Shown here in pieces: positions 45,488 through 56,400 of a stretch of 64,000 nt of DNA. The position numbers were made by a program, and so were the translations under genes. The DNA is taken from contig NC_085862.1 in NCBI RefSeq assembly GCF_034702125.1, positions 12,029,738 through 12,093,737 of the forward strand, given 5' to 3'. The DNA comes from Engraulis encrasicolus (lineage: Eukaryota > Chordata > Actinopteri > Clupeiformes > Engraulidae). The notes beneath the pieces were generated by a model. It was not told where the DNA came from. It did not search any database and saw only the letters and a program-made list of their open reading frames with translations. How positions within the stretch are numbered: position 1 is the stretch's first letter; every line of letters starts with the position of its first letter.

Positions 45488-45575
45488 AGTTGGTGGCGGT
45501 AATGCTCCACGTCGGAANCCAACCGCCAATAAACGTGAATGAAGAAGAAGAAGAAGAAGAAAGAAGGCTTTGGCA
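45488..45575 (+). repeat. LINE 3' end with (AAG)n tail
   Basis: TTGGTGGCGGTAATGC...CCAACCGCCAATAAACG followed by GAAGAAGAAGAAG. The same 3' end terminates the LINE at 46479-47715. The GGCGGT/ACCGCC pair can form a stem-loop, as is common at LINE 3' ends. The ambiguous base N is in the loop at 45518. Confidence 0.8.
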
Positions 45576-46465
45576 GAAATTGTCTAAGCTATGAGATAGG
45601 CGTCTCTCATTGGCTCCCATTATAGCCCCGTTGGCGAACGCAGCCAAGTAAAAGATGAATGGGAGCCTATTGGGCTAAATGGCTCAGCAGGGATTTGTGA
45701 CGGTTCTGTTCTCTGGTTTGTAAAGATGTGTGCACATTCTGTACCTTATCATGAACGTTGTATTAGAAGTGAAGTTAAAGGTTCCTGACATGGCTTTGTT
45801 CTCCCAAAGACGTGTTAGTTTTGTCCTGCAACACGCTAGCATTCGGCTAATACCTGCTGGCTGAGGAATCTTTGCGACTATTCACGACCAGAGCTGACGA
45901 GAGACGTACTCTGACTGATCCTAGCAGAGACATCTACGGTCACACACCTCAAAACCCCCCACCGCCGTCCAACATGTTAATTGAAGGTGCCCAAATTCTT
46001 AAGGATGAGCGCAGTCATTTCCTTTCCCCCATGTACACATGCCGCTTTTCCACCACCTTAAATGCAATAAATAACAGGTGTCCGCAACAATCCTAACATA
46101 ACTTTAAACACATCGACATCTGAAGTCAGACTTAAAACTACAAAACAAATGGCGTAGTGCCGTAAAGTCGATTGTCACGTGTTATGTCATTGCTATAGTT
46201 GAAATAAGGGTCATTTTCACGAATGTAACACTTGACAAGATGCAAACGTGTCGGCAAATGCTTTCACTTACTCATATCTATCGAACGCGACTCCATTGTT
46301 TCCAGGGAAAAAATCACACGGGCAGATAGTTCTATGAGAAGGGTACAGCCCCATTGGCACCCATTCATTATTTACTTGGCTGTGATAACATAGCTGCAGT
46401 GCCACTCCTGGCCACACCAGCTAGTTGTGGTTCTTGTACAAGATTCCATTTTCTTTGGTTTTGGA
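45576..46465. other. no recognisable gene
   Basis: Target-side sequence left of the LINE insertion. No exon or named repeat was seen. Confidence 0.45.
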
Positions 46466-46478
46466 AAGACACAAGCTT

Positions 46479-47464
46479 TGTACCCAGCAGTCCCCCCATG
46501 GCTGTACGAGGATCTCAACGTAGATTTGTGGTTACTCAAGGAGAGGCAAGACAATGAAATGGACAGTAGCACTGTGGCATGGTATATGGGGGAAAAATAT
46601 GCTGAGTGGGTAGCAATCTTCACAGATGCATCAAGGAAGGATGAGAAGGTTGGGGTGGCCTATGCAATTCCAAGAATTAAGACGACAATGGCGAAAAGAG
46701 CCAGTGATGACCTGGCGGTGTATACAGCTGAGCTGTTAGCAATATGGTTAGCACTACAGTGGGTGGAGGACAACAAGCCCAGGAGGGCAGTAATAGCATC
46801 TGACTCGAGCTCAGCACTTCTGAGTATAAAGAATGGCCAGTCAGAGTCAAGGCAAGACCTTATATTCGAAATAATGCAGAGTGGTAACAACTTGGTCAAG
46901 GCTGGGGTTGAAATAGTGTTTTTATGGGTACCTGCACACATAGGCGTCAGAGGCAACGAAATGGCTGACAAACTTGCTAAGGATGCTTTAAAGAAGGAGT
47001 CTATTGACCTGAAGGTACAACACAGCAAGGCCGAAGTCAAGAGCATAGTTAAAGCTAGAACCTGTGAGAAGTGGCAACGACTGTGGGATACCGGAGACAC
47101 AGGACGGCAGTACCATGCTACCCAGAGTCAAGTGGGAAGGGCTAGAGTCACAGCCAGAGAGAAGAAGGTTGAGGATGTATTCTCCAGGATGCGCTTTGGC
47201 CATACAAGACTTAACAGCACACTGTTCAGAATTAAGAAGCATGTTGATGGGACCTGTGAGTGCAGTGACAGCCAGGAGACCATAGAGCATGTACTGATGC
47301 AGTGTCCAAGGTACCACACTGAAAGACAACAACTAATTGCTAACTTACAAAGGGAAAAAGTGTCTTTTAACTTTCAGAAAGTACTACAGTTAAGTACAGG
47401 GCATGTGGGGTTTAACCACATATGCAAATTCTTGAAAAACACAGGGCTAATGAGCAAGATTTAA
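46479..47464 (+). CDS. LINE ORF2 C-terminus: RNase H and cysteine-rich tail
   Basis: The open frame is read without a stop through 46479-47464. The upstream frame back to 46427 is host flank, so the first 17 or so codons are not part of the element. It has an RNase H fold with its acidic residues visible in order: FTDASRK (D), YTAELLAIWLAL (E), ASDSSSALLSI (D) and WVPAHIGVRGNEMADKLAKD (H and last D). A C-terminal part follows with FGHTRLNSTL and the CxC...H...C set (CECSDSQETIEHVLMQC) known from I- and Nimb-type LINEs. It codes for a protein fragment only and has no promoter or start of its own, so expression is unlikely. Confidence 0.85.
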
Positions 47465-47715
47465 CATCTTTACCTTGTTGTCTGTTTTGTTTTGTTTTTT
47501 GTTCTTGTTTGTGGCTTTTGTTAGTTTTTTTTTTTCCTAGTTATTATTATCATTCTCATTATTATGTTTACGTTTGATTTGTTCACTTAGTTTGTTTTGA
47601 GTAGTGGGAGGTAGCTATTCCTGTCCACACTCCAGATCCAGAGGTGGCGGTAATGCACCAACAAAGCTGGTTTGCCAACCGCCATTAAACCACAAAAAGA
47701 AGAAGAAGAAGAAAG
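46479..47715 (+). mobile_element. 5'-truncated LINE with target-site duplication
   Basis: A 13-bp direct repeat AAGACACAAGCTT lies at 46466-46478 and 47716-47728 and defines the insertion. The insert contains the C-terminal part of a non-LTR retrotransposon ORF2, a 3' UTR with the GGTGGCGGTAATGC...GCCAACCGCC stem-loop and an (AAG)n tail. The reverse transcriptase and endonuclease are missing through 5' truncation. Confidence 0.9.
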
Positions 47716-47728
47716 AAGACACAAGCTT

Positions 47729-48076
47729 GCTGTGCTTGACTTGAATAATTTGGAAATAACGCGTGACGCTGGGAACCTGTCAGGGGGGAGCTGGTAAGCA
47801 CTTGTGGTTTTATTTTACTTCGTGGTAGAACTGGTCATTTGAAGCTAGACGTAAAGTGTCATTTAAACCGCATTTGTCTCACAACAGTGTATTGTGTGTT
47901 AGTGTTGGACAGTTTTCTTCCTTTGTTTCCCACTCTTTGTAAGTTGTAAGTTTAATGGCGGGGCACAAGTTGGCGTGATGCCTAGCCTACTAGTACTATT
48001 TGTGTGTAGAGTGGTATGCAGCCAAGGCTTGTAGGTGTGGCAATTGGGTTTAGGGCGCAATAGTAGGATTGACTTC
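47729..48076. other. no recognisable gene
   Basis: Sequence right of the LINE insertion. Nothing was recognised. Confidence 0.45.
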
Positions 48077-48485
48077 CAAACATCCAAATTAATTTATTTG
48101 ACCATAAGCAGAGGCGTGCTCAGTCCCTTTATAAAGTATTCTTGTGGGTGCACTTTGGTTCAAGGTTCAATGTCAAAAAAGTTGCTTGAAAAGAGAAAAA
48201 ACTTTTCTTCACCAAGGCACTCAAATGTATAGGCCTAGTTAAAAATGTCTTTATTAGGCCTATTATGACATGTCCATTAAGAACTTTTAAAATTGCCCAC
48301 GCATAGCCTTCACTGTGTCAGTAGGCTTACTATACTGAAGAAAGCTCAACTGCCGCTACACGTGGGCAATTTTAAAAGTCCTTAATGGACATGTCATAAT
48401 AATAAAGACATTTTTAACTATGCTTTTTTTGGAGTGCCTTGGTGAAGAAAATTTTTTTCTCTTTTCAAGCAAATTAATTTGGATA
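48077..48485. repeat. foldback (palindromic) element
   Basis: Left arm 48077-48302 and right arm 48350-48485 are imperfect inverted copies. ATCCAAATTAATTT pairs with AAATTAATTTGGAT, GGAAAAGAGAAAAAACTTTT-type sequence with its complement, and TTTTAAAATTGCCCACG with CGTGGGCAATTTTAAAA. One arm recurs at 59691-59790 (CTTCACCAAGGCACTCCAAA). It is probably a foldback DNA element. Confidence 0.75.
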
Positions 48486-48489
48486 TTTA

Positions 48490-51007
48490 ATGTGAATGCT
48501 CATTTTATTAACACATAGGCCTAATTCACAAAGGTTGGACCTAAATCAAATCAAACAATATAAGCTTATGCACAACCCAAATCCCGCCTATCCAGGCCGA
48601 CACGGTGTGAAACTAGTGAGTCGTGGCACAGGTGGCATTTCGTTTCAAATTGCTTTGTTTGTACTTGCTTCTCTGTACAAGTTGTGTAGTGAAAAGGTTG
48701 TGTGCCAGCAGCGCGGAAACGAGAGGATAGGCCTACTAGATGTGTCCTATTATCTCTATAAGGCGGCCTGTCGGTCCGTCTGAAATGCTGTCTTAAAATT
48801 GTAATTCCCTCCTGTGTCCACAAGACGGCAATGCATAGGCGGACGCATCTTTGTCCGCCTGTCGGACTTGTCTTGTAGTGACGTGGGGCTTATTGACCAT
48901 TAAGCCCCATGCAACGTGGCTCGGAAGTTTTTACTTGGTGTAGGCTACCCGCAGTAGCGCGGAAAGTGTCTGGATTGTAGGTGATGTCGTGACATATGCC
49001 TACTGTGTGTGTATGGTTTATTTAATTTTTTTATTTTGTGTTTATGTTTAAAGGTTTTACACCTATTCTGGTCTACTGTTCTACAATTCCTCCATCTGTT
49101 ACTACTACCACTACTTCAACAACATCAACACCACTGACGTCAAGGAAAAAGACAAGACGATGGGAATCCTGTGTCCGTGTACAGTCCTTCAGTTTGGAAA
49201 CCCAGTGGTTACATACACTTGACAGTGGAACAACTTCTACAGTGAATAACCGCCAGAGTGGAAAACCAATGCACCATTGGAAACCGCCGCCTGCCAATGC
49301 ATCACCGCTGCACCAATGGGTCGCAGTGGACCACTGTCTAAAGAGTGCATCACGTCGCTGACCAGTGAACGTCCTTCTGCTGCCAGTGACCAAGACTCAA
49401 AGACTCCACTCACACCACAACCCAACAGAGAGAAGACACTTCACCTGGGGGCCTGGAGGATAAAGCTTGAAGAAAAGAGGGGGAAAAAACAAGCTCAAGG
49501 AAAAAAACGGGACAAAAAAAATCTTCTGCCTCCCACTTAAAAAAAAAGAAAAAAAACCTGGAAAAAAGGTTCATAAGGTTCTGCCTCCCCCTTCATATCC
49601 TCTCTTGACATTTAGGATCCTTTTAGCCGCTCTCCATGTCTAGAAACTGTCCCGATCAGCCGTCTTGGACTGCTGAAGTGCCTTTCGTCCAATAGATCTT
49701 GGACTGCTGCTACTGTGGGTGGAGGAGTTCTGGACTTGGACTGTGCGTTGTCCCTGACTGCAATTGGGTGTTGTGCCTTCAGTCGACTTCGAGTATGAGT
49801 ACTGCAGTGAATGTTTTCCTCTGCATCCTAGTGACACTGTCTCTTGCTTGTAACGCAGGGTCTTTTACTGGCTTTGTTGACCACTGAAGGAACTGTGCAC
49901 CGTTGTGCTTTCAAATAGGTCTTCGGGACTAGCCTGATGATGTCTGCAATGTTCAGAGAACCTGGATCACCAATGTCAGTCAGTAGAGTAGAGTAGAGTA
50001 GAGAAGAGTAGTAGAGGCTTGGCTTAAGTTAGTGGTTCTGGGCGGCGGAGGCATTGTCATGCGCAGGGCCTGTCCTGATGCCTGGCTGGAGGTTCCCGCG
50101 GTGCGGTCCGGTCCACGGTTCCTTCGGCTACCTTGGGGTGGGTGGACAACCAGGTCAGTGGAATGCCTTGCTGCGCAGGTGGGAGGTGGTCTCGCTGTGC
50201 GGAGGAGGGCATTCACTGCAGTGCTCGTCCGGGCTCAGCGGGGGGCAAGGCACCCGGTTGCAGTCTGGGGCGGCGCGTGGGCCGGCTCCGGGCTCCACTG
50301 CCAACAGTGGCAGCGGTCCAAGAACTGTTGAACGAAGGGTGCTTCGGTCGTCTGGGAAGGCTGGTTAGGGTAGTTTCATGGACATGGAAACCGGCTGAGG
50401 GATTCCTGAGTGTCGGGAGGGGAATGGGGGCAGTGCCACGCCTGGCCTCAGAGGGGAGTTGGGACAACCAGGACCTCACAGACCCACAGACAGACCTCAG
50501 AAGGGACACCAGACCTCAGAAGGGAGGTGGGACAGCCATGATCTCCTGGATGCACAGGAGAGAGGGTGGGTACACAACATGCTGCAAGACCCAGTTTACA
50601 CGTAATATTTATATTTTTGGAATACATTCGTCTTTTTTGCACGTGAACAGAGCTTCAATTTCCTAAAATAGATTTTTAGAGTTTAAGTGGAGATTTCTAA
50701 GGTACACCTGTCAGTTGTTTCATTTGATCGACATGCTGTGTTTATATGTAAAGAGATAAAATAAATATTCGCTTTTAAAAATATCTGCATATGTACATGT
50801 AATCAAGGCCTGAAACATGTGAAAAACATACATCCACATAAAACCAGCCTGAATGCTGGACTAATGCATACACTCCAAACAAGCAGTAAAGTCTGCAACA
50901 CCAGGGCTTTCATCAATCTTTTATTATTTTGATGGCCCTTAATCAGACCTTATATGAAATTAAGCCTTGGTGCTGTGGATTTATTGCATACATTTATTTG
51001 AATATAC
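48490..51007. other. 2.5 kb without a supported gene
   Basis: Includes A-rich tracts at 49480-49570 and an (AGTAG)n tract at 49981-50012. A GC-rich part (50030-50560) is open in several frames at once, including a 177-codon one, without domain, codon or splice evidence. At 50470-50530 there is a short repeat of CCTCAGAAGGGA. I cannot name any exon here. Confidence 0.45.
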
Positions 51008-51011
51008 TGTA

Positions 51012-52274
51012 TGTAGCGTGTGGGACTGAAGGCAGAGTAGTTCTGTTATTCATTTTCCCTTTTAAATGGTTGTCTTTCAACCCCCTCCTGTGTATGCGTT
51101 GGCCTTAGCGCAAACGTGATTGGTTCATTAGGCGCTGGCATCTATATGGGCACCTGGGGTCCTTAGGCAGGTAGCATTCCTCCGGTGTTAGCTGGGAGCT
51201 GTGTGGCTGGCGGCGTTTGGTTGGCGTTTGTTCACCCTAAGGGGGAAATAGCCGGGAGCCTCTTGCCTTGTGATCGCAGCGGTATCTGCTGCCTTGATAC
51301 CGCGTCTGACTGAGTGTGCGGCTGTTGATGGAGGCACGACTGCCTAGGCATCCGTATGATGTGCATGAAGTGCCGGTCTGAGTAGTGGGGTTGCCTGGGG
51401 ACCCACCCCAACGCTTGTGTGTAACAAAAGATAGCCACAGATCTATATGCTGCGCAGTTCAGCTGCTGTTCTCTTTTAAGTTCTTTTGAGTGCATGAGTT
51501 GTGTGAGTGTGTATGTGCTGCTAGCTGCTGCCTGCTGGTCGGCTGAGTCTGACCCCGTTAGTTTTGTTTCTGTTTATCCCCCTCTGTCCTGGCGGCCAGA
51601 GGGACAGGGGACTAAAGTCGGTCACAGGCTGAGGGGGACTCATTTATTTTCTTGTTTACCTTTTGTTTGTCTTATTTCTTTGGCCCCCTCTTCCAAATCC
51701 CCTTCAACTCCCGGTCCGCACCAGGCCCTATTGGCTAGGCCTACTAGCATACAGTCTCCTCGTGTTACCAGTCACCAGTAGTAGAGTGAAATAGTGAACT
51801 CTGAGTGATCCAGTGTGTTTAATTGTAAACTTAAGGTTGCAGTGTACACTTCTCTGACTGTGTTTTACCATAAGGGTTGTTTCCCCTCTCGTGTGTAAAA
51901 AAGGGGTGCAGTGCTTGAATATTCTGAATTATTTGCGGTCTGCCTTAAGGGGTTTGTTTCCCGTCACGTGTGTAATGGAGACTGTCTGCTCTAGTCTGTC
52001 GCCGTTCTGCTGAGTTGGCTGGTAGCCGGCCGGGTACTTGGGGTCCCCCCGTTATGTATTTGTTTGTTTATTTTCTTTCCCCTTCTGCAACACTTCCAAA
52101 GAGTCTTTTTATCGTGTAATTTAATAAAAGCTTGTATTTTTATACTTTTCTAAACAACCTTGTCGTGTGGATTTCTGACAGAGTTCCTCTTGCTCTAAGG
52201 GTGTTAATCAAGGGGTGGCGTAGTCTACTGCAGAGGGCGCTGTCGCTACATGGTGTACTGTAGGGGGCGCTACA
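51012..52274 (+). repeat. 5' LTR of the gypsy element
   Basis: TGTAGCGTGTGG...GGGCGCTACA, with inverted ends TGTAGCG/CGCTACA. An AATAAA at 52123-52128 serves as polyadenylation signal and CTATATGG near 51151 is TATA-like. Confidence 0.96.
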
Positions 52275-52276
52275 AC

Positions 52277-52295
52277 TTTGGCGTAGTCAGGCAGG
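52277..52295 (+). promoter_or_regulatory. primer-binding site of the gypsy element
   Basis: TTTGGCGTAGTCAGGCAGG lies 2 nt after the LTR. A related TTTGACGTAGTCGGCA follows the LTR of the relic at 8930-10952, so both elements probably use the same primer class. Confidence 0.7.
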
Positions 52296-52418
52296 ACGAT
52301 TCCTCTGAAGTGTTGCATTAGGTGTTGCATATTTCTTTTTTTTTGTTTTGCTTTGTTTTTGGCGCAGCAGTGTGTGTGTTTGTATGTGTGAGTGTGGAGA
52401 ACAGCAGCTGACAAGAAG

Positions 52419-53486
52419 ATGTCTGAGGTCCAGGAGCTACGCGAACGCCTGGAGCAACTGGAAGCAGAAAATCAAAGACTGTCAAATGCTAGAGGTGATG
52501 GTTCTCAATCTGGGCAGCGCAGTGATGGTGCTCAATCTGGGCACCGTGACCAGATATTGTACATACCCAGAGAGAGACGGTGTTCGAAATTTTCTGGTAC
52601 TCCTGCATCTGGCTCTTTATCCGTGGAAGAATGGGTCGAGGAAGCAGAGAGCTGCATTCGGGCAAGACACATGTCCAGTCATGAAAAAGCTTTGTTTTTG
52701 TATGACCACCTTGAAGGTGAAGCCAGAAATGAAATCAAATATCGATCCACTGCAACTAGGGAAAACCCTGTTGAAATTGTTAAAATCTTGAAAGAGGTTT
52801 TTGGATGTGCTAAATCTTATGTATTATGGCAACAGCGTTTTTTCGATAGGAAGCAAAAAGAAACCGAGTCCTTGTTTGAATTCTCACATGCCCTAATGGA
52901 GTTGATGGAGAAAATCAAAATGTCAAAGGCTGACTGTATTACTAACCCTGATTTAGTTTTGCGGGACCAATTCTGTGAAAATGTCCATGACCCTACTCTG
53001 CGAAGAGAGCTTAAACAGCAGGTACGGGCTAACGCCGGCTGGACTATTTTGGATGTGCGGCGGGAAGCCATTAGGTGGGTGGAGGAGGGTCAGACGGGGC
53101 GTGATCGTAGCCATCGCACTGTGGTGCGTAACAGTGAGGCCCAGTACACCTCTCAATGTGAGGCCACCCTCACTCAAACCTCAGAGCTGGCTGAGTTGAA
53201 GGATTTGGTGTTAAAACAACAAGCCCAGCTAGATTTGCTAATGAAACATTTGGGGCAGCCACCTACGCAAACTCCCACCTCCCAGCCATACAGAGAGGGT
53301 CGTTTTAGGCGGGCACCCGATGGGCGACCAATCTGTATTAAATGTGGACAACCGGGCCACATAGCTCGTTATTGTCCGGCCTCTCGCCCCCTAGCTGGTA
53401 GGTCCAACCATCAGTCGTCTGCTGATTCTACCGCCACACAGCCCCCAGCTCCGTCCGTTAGCACCACTGGTTTGCCGGGAAACTAG
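52419..53486 (+). CDS. gag: Gag polyprotein
   Basis: A 355-residue frame from ATG 52419. The open frame extends 9 codons further upstream but without an ATG. The N-terminus is coiled-coil-like (VQELRERLEQLEAENQRL). Residues about 50-240 form the capsid-type domain of Ty3/gypsy Gag (FSGTPASGSLSVEEWVEEAE, then KALFLYDHLEGEARNEI). A helical segment with LAELKDLVLKQQAQLDLL follows, and then the nucleocapsid zinc knuckle CIKCGQPGHIARYC (residues 306-319). Gag packages the element RNA in particles. The frame ends in TAG (53484-53486), directly after the slippery site, and pol is in the -1 frame. Confidence 0.92.
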   Translation: MSEVQELRERLEQLEAENQRLSNARGDGSQSGQRSDGAQSGHRDQILYIPRERRCSKFSGTPASGSLSVEEWVEEAESCIRARHMSSHEKALFLYDHLEGEARNEIKYRSTATRENPVEIVKILKEVFGCAKSYVLWQQRFFDRKQKETESLFEFSHALMELMEKIKMSKADCITNPDLVLRDQFCENVHDPTLRRELKQQVRANAGWTILDVRREAIRWVEEGQTGRDRSHRTVVRNSEAQYTSQCEATLTQTSELAELKDLVLKQQAQLDLLMKHLGQPPTQTPTSQPYREGRFRRAPDGRPICIKCGQPGHIARYCPASRPLAGRSNHQSSADSTATQPPAPSVSTTGLPGN

Positions 53487-56400
53487 CGACGCCCAGTGTA
53501 CAGAGCCATACACTGGGGGGAAATGCATCTGGCTCTGTCTGTTTGCCCCCTCGTAGCCAGTTAGTGGGGAAATGTCCTGTTTTGAATGTCAGTATGGGGG
53601 GGGTAGTAGTCCCTTGTCTTGTGGATACTGGCTCCATGGTTACTACCATTACTGAGAGTTATTTTAATGAACATTTTGCGCATCTACAAAGGAAAGAGTG
53701 TAATTGGCTCGGCCTCAAGGCAGCAAACGGGCTTGACATACCGTATAGTGGCTATGTGGAGATGGAGATAGTGGTGCTGGGGCAATGTATTTCGGGGAGG
53801 GGGGTCCTGATAGTCAAAGACCCAGAGGATGCCGCGTCTATCTACCGCAAGGCAGCCATACCAGGGATTTTGGGTATGAATGTACTGGGGGAATGTTATC
53901 AGGCCCTTTTTGAAAAGTTAGGCTCTCAGCTCTTTCATTCCCCCCTGATTGAATCGGCAGGCCCGGCGGCTCGACAAGCTTTGAAGCAATGTGAGAGGAT
54001 CAAGGCCGTCGTCAACGCCACCAAGCCCTTTAGGGTCAAAGTCCAAGGGACGGCATCCATCTGCCTCAAGGCAGGTGCCCTCACCATGGTCCCAGTCTCA
54101 TGCCCCCACCTGGAGACCGCCGATTTCCTGCTGGAGCCACCCAGTTTTGAAGAGGAGCAGCTGCCGGAGGGTCTCCTGATGTCACCCACCCTCGTCTGCG
54201 CCCGGAAAGGGCTCCTGTATGCACCCGTGGTGAACGTGAATCAGGTTGAAGTGTGGCTCCCCCCACGTCGTGTCATTGGCACAGTGCAGGCTGTGGCAAC
54301 GACTCCTCTCCGAAGTACACCCATCACAGTAGAGCCATCCTGGGAAAAATGTTACGCGTATGTGTCCGCTCAAGAAGTGTCCCCACCAGTGGCCACCCCT
54401 GACCATGTGCAAGATTTTGTTGGTCTTACTCAGCATCAGGCCACCCAAGCCCAGTCCCTCCTCCACAAGTATGGCAGTATATTCTCTCAGAGCGAGGCAG
54501 ATCTAGGCTGTACCACACTGATCACTCACGAAATCCCCTTGTTAGATGAGGCCCCTGTTCGTCAACCATACCGACGCATCCCACCCTCCCAGTACGAGAT
54601 GGTGAAGGCGCATATTCAACAACTCCTTGACAGCCAGGTAATTAGGGAGAGCTCCAGCCCCTACTCCTCCCCCATTGTCCTTGTAACCAAGAAGGACGGC
54701 AGTCTCAGGCTCTGCGTTGATTATCGCCAGTTAAACTCCAAGACTCGCCGTGATGCCTACCCCCTCCCCAGGATAGAGGAGTCACTGGATGCGTTGTCAG
54801 GGGCCAGGTGGTTTTCCACTTTAGACCTTGCAAGTGGGTACCATCAAGTCCCAGTGGCAGAGAAGGACAAGTTTAAAACTGCCTTCTGCACCCCGTTTGG
54901 CCTTTTTGAGTTTAATAGGATGGCATTTGGCCTCTGCAACGCACCCAGTACCTTTCAGCGCCTCATGGAGCGTATATTCGGTGATTGCCGATACCAATCT
55001 GTTCTCCTGTATCTTGATGATGTCATCATTTTTTCCTCCTCGGTCGAACAACACCTTGAGCGGCTGGAAGAGGTGTTCCGGAGGCTGGACGAGCAAGGAC
55101 TGAAGGCTAAGCTGTCAAAATGCAAATTCTTTCAGCGTGAGGTGAGCTACCTGGGGCACGTCGTCTCTGCTGAGGGGGTATCCACCGATCCGTCTAAAAT
55201 TGAAGTAGTAAGGGAGTGGAGGCGTCCAGGCCACCTTGCAGAGCTCCGGTCCTTCCTGGGCTTTGCGAGTTATTATCGTCGTTTTGTGGAGGGATTCGCC
55301 AAGATTGCCGCCCCTCTACACCAACTGGTGGGAAAGCTCAGTGGGCCCCGGCGAAAGGGAAAGACTCCACCCCTCCCTCTGGGCACGGCGTGGGATGATT
55401 CGTGCGAGCATGCGTTTGAGGTCCTGAAGAAGAAACTCACCTCTGCCCCTGTGTTGGCCTACGCCGATTTCCAGAAGCCCTTCATATTGGAGGTGGATGC
55501 CAGCCATGGTGGGCTTGGGGCCATCTTGTCTCAAGAACATGGGGGAAAGGTCCGGCCAGTGGCATTTGCCAGCCGTGGACTCAAGCCAACTGAGAAGAAC
55601 ATGGAGAATTACAGCTCCATGAAGCTGGAACTCCTGGCAGTAAAGTGGGCCGTTACAGAGAAGTTCCGAGAGTACCTACTCGGGCACCAGTTTACCATCT
55701 TAACTGATAACAATCCACTGAGCCATCTGCAGACGGCAAAGCTAGGTGCACTCGAACAACGATGGGCCTCACAACTCGCCTCCTTCAACTTTGTTATCAA
55801 GTACCGCCCCGGCCGGACTAATCAGAATGCAGATGGCCTGTCCAGGCAGTACTTGGAGCGGTTCACCTTTGGCACAGCGGTACCGGAACTGGGTCCCTTG
55901 GTTGCGAGGTGCCAGCCTTTGGCTCTGGGGGCTCACTGTGAAGAGGTTACTGCCTTGCCAGAGCGCATGCCTCAAGATCTCCAGGGCCTGCAGGAGACTG
56001 ACCCTGTCATTGGGCCTGTCCGGTTGCACTTTCAAAGGGGACAGTGGCCGCGCACTGAAGAACGTGGGTTGATGCCACAAGCCAGCCGGCGTCTTCTCCG
56101 TGAGTGGGACCGGCTGGCGGAGCGTGAAGGGGTGCTGTACCGCCTTGTTCAACTCGTGAGTGGTGGTCCAGAGGTGCCACAACTGCTGCTGCCCCAATGC
56201 CTGAAGGACGAAGTGCTGCGAGGTGTGCATGACGACCAGGGCCACCAAGGAGCAGAAAGGACCTTTGAACTCCTGCGAGCCCGCTGCTTTTGGCCGAACA
56301 TGTTTCAGGATGTGGAGGAATGGTGCCGGAAGTGCAAGAGGTGCGTGCTGGGGAAGGGAGTGCTTCCAAAGGTGCGGGCGTACTGGGGCACACTACAAGC

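Noticed and set aside
50032..50666. GC-rich region open in several plus frames, up to 177 codons
   Set aside because: Open in several frames at once because of base composition. No domain, no splice sites and no start context.
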